Shown here: positions 1 to 4,737 of the stretch, piece after piece
Position numbering within the stretch: the first letter of the stretch is position 1
Layout of the letters: each line of letters opens with the position of its first letter
Assembly: GCA_012510325.1 (NCBI GenBank)
Contig: JAAZIG010000139.1
Coordinates: 1 to 8,845 of the forward strand
Direction of reading: 5' to 3'
Length of the DNA: 8,845 bases
DNA from: Bacillota bacterium
GTDB taxonomy: Bacteria; Bacillota; Dethiobacteria; DTU022
Notes under the pieces: generated by a model
Databases searched by the model: none
What the model was told of the DNA's origin: nothing
The model's input: the letters and a program-made list of their open reading frames with translations, nothing else
Made by a program: the position numbers and the translations under genes

Positions 1-68
1 CAGCATGGTACTGCGGGGTAAGATTGGCCGACACAACCCACCCTCCTAGCTGTAAGTATGAATTATGG

Positions 69-95
69 AAAAGAGCAGCAACCCGCTGCTCTTTT
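69..95. terminator. Bidirectional hairpin terminator downstream of tRNA-Val
   Basis: A perfect inverted repeat has 11-nt arms (69-79 and 85-95) around a 5-nt loop. The arms are A-rich on the outside, so either strand reads as a stem followed by a run of T. On the minus strand it lies just past the CCA end of the tRNA gene and would end that transcript. On the plus strand it could end whatever enters from the left edge. The structure is seen directly; the function is inferred from position and the AAAA/TTTT flanks. Confidence 0.8.
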
Positions 96-98
96 GTG

Positions 99-173
99 TG
101 GTGCGCCCGGCAGGTATCGAACCTGCGACCTCCTGCGCGTCAAGCAGGCGCTCTCCCCCTGAGCTACAGGCGC
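99..173 (-). tRNA. tRNA-Val (anticodon GAC), CCA encoded
   Basis: The minus strand folds as a complete cloverleaf. The 7-bp acceptor stem pairs GCGCCTG with CGGGCGC, with one T-G wobble. The D arm has GCTC/GAGC. The anticodon stem CCTGC/GCAGG encloses the loop TTGACGC, which puts GAC at positions 34-36 and so reads valine codons GTC and GTT. The variable loop has five bases. The T arm is GCAGG/CCTGC around TTCGATA. The 3' ACCA is encoded at 99-102. It appears to be a single tRNA gene with its own promoter upstream and a hairpin terminator downstream. Nothing in it looks degenerate. Confidence 0.96.
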
Positions 174-214
174 GTGGGCAATATATAACATTTCCCGAAC
201 TCGCTTTCGCCTAT

Positions 215-243
215 ATTATAGAGTGTCTCTCTTAAAAAAACAA
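215..243 (-). promoter_or_regulatory. Promoter of the tRNA-Val gene
   Basis: On the minus strand a perfect -10 box TATAAT (215-220) lies 17 nt downstream of a weaker -35 box TTGTTT (238-243). The -35 box sits within a T-rich tract. Initiation would fall near 208, leaving a leader of about 35 nt before the mature tRNA 5' end at 173. Spacing and the perfect -10 make this convincing for a housekeeping sigma-A-type promoter. Confidence 0.75.
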
Positions 244-253
244 GGGTAATTTG

Positions 254-275
254 GATCGAGGAGATCGAGGAGATC
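254..275. repeat. Short tandem repeat, 9-nt unit GATCGAGGA
   Basis: Two perfect copies of GATCGAGGA (254-262, 263-271) are followed by a partial third copy, GATC (272-275). It lies between the tRNA promoter and the ABC transporter leader. No function can be assigned. It may simply be slippage-generated sequence. Confidence 0.7.
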
Positions 276-334
276 CCTCTCGCTGCACCCGGCCGGCGCA
301 GGGCAATGTTCTTCCGACTATCCGTACGCTTTCC

Positions 335-359
335 AGGGGTGCTCCCCTTTTCCGGAGCA
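335..359 (+). promoter_or_regulatory. Pair of mutually exclusive hairpins in the ABC operon leader (possible attenuator)
   Basis: AGGGG (335-339) can pair with CCCCT (344-348) around a TGCT loop, and T continues to 351, which resembles a small intrinsic terminator. Alternatively TGCTCC (340-345) can pair with GGAGCA (354-359) around an 8-nt loop. The two stems share bases 344-345, so only one can form at a time. Both stems are short (5 and 6 bp), so the regulatory reading is tentative. The pairing itself is seen directly. Confidence 0.25.
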
Positions 360-405
360 AACAGGTGCACCCGGGAAGGAATCTCCTCTTTCATATAGAA
401 AAAGA

Positions 406-418
406 TCAGATTATCTGA
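406..418. promoter_or_regulatory. Perfect 13-bp dyad upstream of the ABC ATPase (possible operator)
   Basis: TCAGATTATCTGA is a perfect inverted repeat with 6-bp arms around a central T, located about 30 nt upstream of the ATPase start codon. Its size and symmetry suit a dimeric repressor site, for example of the TetR or GntR type, but no regulator gene is present nearby. It directly adjoins a second inverted repeat (416-432). Confidence 0.3.
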
Positions 419-432
419 GCAGCGCTTGCTCA
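416..432 (+). promoter_or_regulatory. Hairpin abutting the ribosome binding site of the ABC ATPase
   Basis: TGAGCA (416-421) and TGCTCA (427-432) form a 6-bp stem with a 5-nt loop. The stem ends one base before the Shine-Dalgarno sequence GGAAGGAG (434-441), which is 7 nt from the ATG at 449. In the mRNA it could affect ribosome access or stabilise the 5' end. The hairpin shares three bases with the preceding 13-bp dyad. The structure is seen; its role is inferred. Confidence 0.3.
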
Positions 433-448
433 CGGAAGGAGCCAGACC

Positions 449-1258
449 ATGAACCCGATCTTGATCAAGACCGACCGCCTCACCCGGCAGTTTGGCACCG
501 TCACAGCAGTGGATCACCTCGACCTGGAAGTGAACGCAGGCGAGATCTACGGCTTCCTCGGTCCCAACGGCTCCGGGAAAACCACCACTATCCGCATGCT
601 TACCGGTCTGCTCGAACCCACCTCCGGCCAAGCCTTTATCTGCGGATACGATATCAACAGGGAGCCGGCCCAAGCCAAAGCGCTGCTGGCCTATGTGCCC
701 GATGAACCAAAAATATACGGCAAGTTGACCGCCCGCGAATTCCTCGACCTCATCGCCGCTCTCTACCGCATGCCCCCGGATTATGCCCGGGAGCAGGCCG
801 CCCGGCTCCTCGCTTTCTTCGAGCTGACCGGGCGGGCCGACGAGCTGCTGGAGAGCTACTCCCACGGCATGCGCCAGAAAGTGGTGCTGGCGGCGGCGCT
901 GATTCACCGCCCCCGGGTGCTGCTGATGGATGAACCTACTGTCGGCCTCGATCCCCGCAGCGCCCGCCTGCTAAAAAACGTTCTGCAGGAGCTGGCCCGG
1001 CAGGGGGCGGCGGTTTTTGTCTCCACTCATATCCTCGAGATCGCGGAGCGGATGTGCCACCGCGTCGGGATCTTGCAGGAAGGCAGGCTCATCGCTCAGG
1101 GCAGCCCGGAAGAGCTCCGGAAGCAGGTGGGCCATGATGATGAAAGCCTTGAGGATATTTTTCTCGAGCTTACCGGCGGAGCTGAAAACGCCGCGCTGAT
1201 CCGCAGCCTTGAGGAGGGGACAAACCTTGAAGATCGCACTACCGGCTCCACTGACTGA
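449..1258 (+). CDS. ABC transporter ATP-binding protein (EcsA/BcrA-like exporter type)
   Basis: This 269-aa cytoplasmic ATPase should power the permease encoded next to it by ATP binding and hydrolysis. Visible motifs are Walker A GPNGSGKTT (residues 38-46), a signature region YSHGMRQK (137-144), Walker B and D-loop VLLMDEPTVGLD (157-168), and the switch histidine in STH (192-194). Two positions differ from the textbook consensus. The signature has SHGM in place of SGGQ, and the Q-loop region reads YVPDEPKIY (82-90) with no glutamine. Related export ATPases such as EcsA also depart from the consensus at the signature, so this looks like a subfamily trait rather than damage. The ATG at 449 has an excellent Shine-Dalgarno sequence (GGAAGGAG, 434-441) at 7 nt. 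Its 3' end overlaps the permease gene by 32 nt, which implies co-translation. The exported substrate cannot be deduced. Confidence 0.93.
   Translation: MNPILIKTDRLTRQFGTVTAVDHLDLEVNAGEIYGFLGPNGSGKTTTIRMLTGLLEPTSGQAFICGYDINREPAQAKALLAYVPDEPKIYGKLTAREFLDLIAALYRMPPDYAREQAARLLAFFELTGRADELLESYSHGMRQKVVLAAALIHRPRVLLMDEPTVGLDPRSARLLKNVLQELARQGAAVFVSTHILEIAERMCHRVGILQEGRLIAQGSPEELRKQVGHDDESLEDIFLELTGGAENAALIRSLEEGTNLEDRTTGSTD
1212..1219 (+). promoter_or_regulatory. Ribosome binding site deciding the TTG start of the permease
   Basis: AGGAGGGG lies inside the end of the ATPase gene and 7 nt upstream of TTG at 1227. An in-frame TTG also exists at 1209, but it would sit against the Shine-Dalgarno sequence with no such site of its own. 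TTG 1227 is therefore the better start. Confidence 0.75.
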
Positions 1259-3083
1259 AGCACCGCCGCCGCGTTCCTTCGGGCAGGATTTCAAGCTGCT
1301 TCTGGCCGCTCAGCTGCGGGTTACCTGGAACAAGATCCGCCACTGGCCCCGGGCGACGCTCATCGGAACGGCAGCGATCTCACTGCTCATCTTATACACC
1401 TTGTTCTATCTGGCCTGGTTCGCATACGGAGCCTTAAGTCAGCTGCCGCCCGAGACCGCCGGCGGCTTCCTTGCGCTGATCTTCATGGCCGGCTTTGCCG
1501 GATCCCTCTTCTTCGGGATCACCACCGCCTTCGCCACCCTCTACATGTCCGAAGATCTGGAACTGCTCTTTGTGGCTCCGGTCTCCACCCGGGCGGTTTT
1601 CGCCGTAAAATCTCTGGTTATCGCCGGAGGCAACTCCATCACTGTGCTCATCTTTACCTTTCTTCCGGCGCTCTTCTTCGGCCTGCTCTTCGGGGCCGGC
1701 CCGCTCTACTATCTCTTTGCAGTGCTGGTCACCCTCGGCTTATGGGCTGCCGGGATCGCTATAGCGGAGCTGTTAAATCTGCTGGTGATGCAAATCGTTC
1801 CGCCGCACCGCAGCCGCGAAGCTGTCGGGCTGCTCGGCGGTCTCGGTGGGCTGCTCATCGCTCTGCTATTCCAACTCCCCAACCTGATGCTCAGGAACAA
1901 CCAACAGTTTGACCCTGCCAACTGGCTCAGCGGCCGGCCGGAGTTGCTGCGGGCGATGGACTACTTCCCCTGGGGATGGGGTTCCCGGGCGCTGGCCGGC
2001 AGCGCTGCCGGCCACCAGGGGACTGCTCTCGGTTGGAGCCTGCTCCTTCTGGTGTTGGGCGCGATGATCTTCGCCGCAGCCTTTCTGCTGGTAGAGCGGG
2101 GTTTCCGCCGCGGCTGGATTGCCCTGAGCCGGGGACAGGGCGGCGGCAGCCGGAAAAAACGGAGCAAGCTGAAAAATAGAGCCGGGGCGGCGCGGCCCCA
2201 GGAGGGCGGTTTGTTCGATCTGCCCGCCACAGCAGGCCCCAAAGCATCCTCCTGGCGGGGGCTGTGGGCCGTGGCCAAAAAAGATCTTCTCTACCTGAAG
2301 CGTGACACCCGTGAATGGTTCGGTTACTTGATTCCCCTGGTCCTTTTGGGGTTCTTTATCGGTCAGAATATCTTCCTGCCCGGCGAAGCCTCCCGCGCTA
2401 CGCTGATCGCGATCCTGCTCAGCTACACGATCATGTTCAGCGGAAATATGGCGGCGCAATCCTTCGGCCGGGAGGGGGAGTCGGAGTGGATCTTAAACAG
2501 CGTTCCCCTGGCCGGATGGCCGGTGACCTGGGGCAAGCTTGTCGCTGCAGTTCTCCCCACCATCGTCCTGATGGAGCTGATGCTTTTGGGAACCGCCCTG
2601 GCAACGGGGCTCTCCGGCAGGATGGCGCTGCTCATGGCGGCAGGGGCTCTTTTGCTGACGCTCGCCGCCAGCGCCATGGGCCTTTATTTCTCCATCAACC
2701 GGTGCCGCTATCATCCGGACAACCCCCGCCAGCGGATCGCCCCCGGAGCGGCCTGGCTGATGTTTCTGTTCAATCTGATCCTGCTCGTGCTCCTCTCAGC
2801 CGGCATGCTCTATATTTTTGCCCCGGCGGAGCTGACCGGTTTGCTGGAGCAGCTGCCTCCGGTCGACTTTAACTGGAGTCTTTCCGGTGTCTTCCTCTAC
2901 CTGCTCTCAATGCTGATCCGTCCCTTTAGCTGGGCGCCGCCCTGGCGAATAGTCACCGGTGCCGCCGCAGCCGGGGCAATCTGGTCGGCGTTCTTTTTCG
3001 GCTTCATGGCGGCGACGGTGCGTCAGAGCCAAAAAGGGTTCAGGGTGGAGCTTGTCATTACTGCAAAAAAAAGACTGCGCTAG
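1227..3083 (+). CDS. ABC transporter permease, large two-half membrane protein
   Basis: The gene encodes a 618-aa integral membrane protein, probably the membrane part of an ABC exporter with the preceding ATPase. It starts with a cytoplasmic stretch (about 1-42) and then has about six hydrophobic segments (around 43-68, 79-105, 130-155, 160-190, 199-222, 268-290). A hydrophilic, strongly basic linker follows (about 291-365, including RKKRSKLKNR at 309-318). A second set of six or seven segments comes next (around 366-385, 390-410, 435-460, 465-490, 508-532, 550-565, 575-597), ending in a basic tail. It thus looks like two ABC-2-type halves fused in one chain, as in the putative ABC exporter permeases of Firmicutes, which are about this size. 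There is no signal peptide. The start is TTG 1227, supported by AGGAGGGG at 1212-1219; the gene overlaps the ATPase by 32 nt. Segment limits are judged by eye and the substrate is unknown. Confidence 0.87.
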   Translation: MKIALPAPLTEAPPPRSFGQDFKLLLAAQLRVTWNKIRHWPRATLIGTAAISLLILYTLFYLAWFAYGALSQLPPETAGGFLALIFMAGFAGSLFFGITTAFATLYMSEDLELLFVAPVSTRAVFAVKSLVIAGGNSITVLIFTFLPALFFGLLFGAGPLYYLFAVLVTLGLWAAGIAIAELLNLLVMQIVPPHRSREAVGLLGGLGGLLIALLFQLPNLMLRNNQQFDPANWLSGRPELLRAMDYFPWGWGSRALAGSAAGHQGTALGWSLLLLVLGAMIFAAAFLLVERGFRRGWIALSRGQGGGSRKKRSKLKNRAGAARPQEGGLFDLPATAGPKASSWRGLWAVAKKDLLYLKRDTREWFGYLIPLVLLGFFIGQNIFLPGEASRATLIAILLSYTIMFSGNMAAQSFGREGESEWILNSVPLAGWPVTWGKLVAAVLPTIVLMELMLLGTALATGLSGRMALLMAAGALLLTLAASAMGLYFSINRCRYHPDNPRQRIAPGAAWLMFLFNLILLVLLSAGMLYIFAPAELTGLLEQLPPVDFNWSLSGVFLYLLSMLIRPFSWAPPWRIVTGAAAAGAIWSAFFFGFMAATVRQSQKGFRVELVITAKKRLR

Positions 3084-3253
3084 GGCAGTGCTCCAGTGCG
3101 GTCAGCGCAGCGAAGAGCAAAGTGCAGCGGGACACGATCGGGAACCGGCCCGGCCCGGGCCTGAGCCGCGCCGGGCGTCGGGCGTCCGGTCAAGCATTCC
3201 CCACAAGCAGCCGCCCGGGGGCTCCTGCACGGCCAGGCGGCCCCTCCAAAAAC
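3084..3253. other. GC-rich convergent spacer without a recognisable gene
   Basis: This stretch separates the convergent permease and aminopeptidase genes. It holds a 10-bp palindrome GGCCCGGGCC (3152-3161), a tandem heptamer GGGCGTC (3173-3179, 3180-3186) and an inverted repeat GCCGCC/GGCGGC (3210-3215, 3236-3241). None has a T-run that would make a convincing terminator for the permease transcript. No credible small gene was seen. Confidence 0.5.
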
Positions 3254-3267
3254 CGGTTCGCAAACCG
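3248..3267 (-). terminator. Weak intrinsic terminator after the aminopeptidase gene
   Basis: On the minus strand, immediately after the TAG stop, CGGTT and AACCG (3254-3267) form a 5-bp stem around a 4-nt loop. G and five T (3248-3252) follow. The placement is ideal for ending the three-gene minus-strand transcript, but the stem is short, so efficiency is uncertain. Confidence 0.4.
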
Positions 3268-4383
3268 CTATTTCAGATTTTCCGGATTGAGCGGCTCCAG
3301 TTCGGGCAGAACAAAAAGGCCGTCTTTCCTGATCAGGCGATCGTCGAAATAGATCTCACCGCCGCCGTACTCGGGGGTCTGGATACAGACCAGGTCCCAG
3401 TGAACCGCCGATCTGTTGCCGTTGTCACAGTCGTCGTAGCAGTTGCCCGGCGTAAAGTGAAACGAACCGGCAATCTTTTCATCGAAAAGGATATCGTTGA
3501 TCGCACCGGTGATATAGGGGTTCACCCCGAGGGCAAACTCACCGATATACCGGGCCCCCTCGTCGGTATCGAGGATCTTGTTGATCCTTTCCGGATCGTT
3601 GGACTGTGCCTTGACGATCTTGCCATCGGCAAACTCGAATTTAACATCGCGGAAGGTAAAGCCGTGGTACTGGGAAGGGGTATTGTACGAGATGACCCCG
3701 TTGACCGATTCTCGCACCGGTGCGGTGTAGACCTCCCCGTCGGGAACGTTGAGCCTGCCGTCACATTTGACCGCCTGCAGCCCTTTGATCGAAAAGGTCA
3801 GCTCGGTTCCCTGGCCGACGATCCTGACCCGGTCAGTTTGATTCATCAGCTCGACCAGGGGCTCCATGGCCCGGGACATCTTCGAGTAGTCGAGATTGCA
3901 CACCTTGAAGTAGTGGTCGGTAAATGCCTCCGTGCTCATCCCGGCAAGCTGGGCCATTGACGGGTTGGGGAAGCGCAGGACCACCCATTTGGTATCGGGC
4001 ACCCGGATCCGCCCGTGAACCTCTTCCCACAGATTTTTCATATACAGCTGCATCTTTTCCGGCGGCACATCGGCCAGCTCGGAGATGTTGCGGCCTGACC
4101 TAACGCCGATATACGCATCGACGCTCTCCATCCTCATCCGCTCATAGCGGGCCATGAGCGCGAGCTGCTCTTCAGTACATTCCATAATCAGGGCCCGGTT
4201 TATCTCGTTATCTTTTATCGTCACCAGCGGTGTCGCCCCGACCAGATAAGCCTTCCGGATTAATTCCCTGACCAGAGGCACCTCCAGGCCAACAGCTTCG
4301 ATGAGGACTTTTTCTCCCTTCTTCAGCTCACAGGAATAGCTGATCAGATTGTTCGCCAGTTCCTTCAGCCGCGGATCGACCAT
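3268..4383 (-). CDS. M29-family metallo-aminopeptidase (AmpS/PepS type)
   Basis: This 371-aa cytoplasmic peptidase should remove N-terminal residues from peptides using a two-metal centre. The family is the M29 'thermophilic metalloprotease' aminopeptidases, and the length is close to the usual 370-410. All expected ligand motifs are visible in order: GEVYTAP with Glu217, GEFALG with Glu282, HFTPGNCY with His309 and Tyr316, and HWD with His328 and Asp330. It is therefore probably active. The ATG at 4383 has a strong Shine-Dalgarno sequence, AGAGGAGGT (4390-4398), at 6 nt. The gene begins only 30 nt after the STAS gene on the same strand with no terminator between, so it is likely the last gene of the sensor-STAS transcript. 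A weak hairpin terminator follows its stop. Substrate preference cannot be read from the sequence. Confidence 0.94.
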   Translation of the reverse strand: MVDPRLKELANNLISYSCELKKGEKVLIEAVGLEVPLVRELIRKAYLVGATPLVTIKDNEINRALIMECTEEQLALMARYERMRMESVDAYIGVRSGRNISELADVPPEKMQLYMKNLWEEVHGRIRVPDTKWVVLRFPNPSMAQLAGMSTEAFTDHYFKVCNLDYSKMSRAMEPLVELMNQTDRVRIVGQGTELTFSIKGLQAVKCDGRLNVPDGEVYTAPVRESVNGVISYNTPSQYHGFTFRDVKFEFADGKIVKAQSNDPERINKILDTDEGARYIGEFALGVNPYITGAINDILFDEKIAGSFHFTPGNCYDDCDNGNRSAVHWDLVCIQTPEYGGGEIYFDDRLIRKDGLFVLPELEPLNPENLK

Positions 4384-4413
4384 TTTTCTACCTCCTCTGT
4401 AATGGTCTCCTTT

Positions 4414-4719
4414 TCAGGTTCGTTCGATTTGGATAATTCGATCCAGCTCAATCATATCAAATAGATTCTTGATATGGCTATGACGGACATTGATCATTTT
4501 CAGTTCGCCCCCCCGTTCCTTCAGCCTTTTCTGAAACATGACCATGGTACCCAGTGCGGCACTGTCTATTATCGCCAGATCGGTGCAGTCAATGATGATG
4601 GTGCTACAGCCCTGTTCGAAAAGCGATTGCAGGGCCTGCCTGAATTCGTGGGCATTGGCCAGATCCACTCTTTGCGGAGGGATCACCTTTCCAAACTGAC
4701 CCAGGAATTCCAGCTCCAT
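4414..4719 (-). CDS. STAS-domain anti-sigma factor antagonist (RsbV/SpoIIAA-like)
   Basis: This small 101-aa protein consists of one STAS domain. Proteins of this type bind an RsbW-like kinase when unphosphorylated and are released when phosphorylated on a conserved serine. The motif IDSAALG (51-57) supplies the candidate phospho-site Ser53, preceded by Asp52 as in SpoIIAA and RsbV. The flanking strand IIIDCTDL (41-48) and the helix and strand that follow (MFQKRLKERGGELKMINV, 61-78) fit the fold. The gene lies 15 nt after the sensor gene, whose C-terminal domain is an RsbW-type ATPase and which also carries a phosphatase domain. The two are therefore the probable kinase, phosphatase and substrate set. 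The start ATG 4719 follows AAGGAGGGG at 7 nt. This ribosome site overlaps the stop codon of the sensor gene, suggesting translational coupling. No sigma factor is nearby, so it may act on another partner. Confidence 0.92.
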   Translation of the reverse strand: MELEFLGQFGKVIPPQRVDLANAHEFRQALQSLFEQGCSTIIIDCTDLAIIDSAALGTMVMFQKRLKERGGELKMINVRHSHIKNLFDMIELDRIIQIERT

Positions 4720-4726
4720 GATGTTT

Positions 4727-4737
4727 CCCCTCCTTTA
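4727..4737 (-). promoter_or_regulatory. Ribosome binding site of the STAS gene overlapping the sensor stop codon
   Basis: On the minus strand the sensor's TAA stop (4735-4737) runs directly into AGGAGGGG (4727-4734), and the STAS ATG follows 7 nt later. The last A of the stop codon extends the Shine-Dalgarno match. Ribosomes finishing the sensor would release on the STAS initiation site, favouring a fixed ratio of the two proteins. Confidence 0.7.

Noticed and set aside
164..907. Long minus-strand open frame (247 codons) opposite the ABC ATPase gene
   Set aside because: It lies antisense to a clear ABC ATPase and spans the tRNA promoter and leader. Its translation has no recognisable domain. 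It is a by-product of GC-rich codon usage.
1209..1226. Upstream TTG start for the permease
   Set aside because: It would overlap the Shine-Dalgarno sequence rather than follow one. TTG 1227 has AGGAGGGG at 7 nt.
1866..2459. Minus-strand open frame of 197 codons inside the permease gene
   Set aside because: It is antisense to a well-formed membrane protein, and its proline- and glycine-rich translation matches nothing recognisable.
2959..3960. Plus-strand open frame of 333 codons opposite the aminopeptidase gene
   Set aside because: The opposite strand encodes an M29 aminopeptidase with every catalytic motif intact. The plus-strand translation has no domain and runs across the end of the permease gene.
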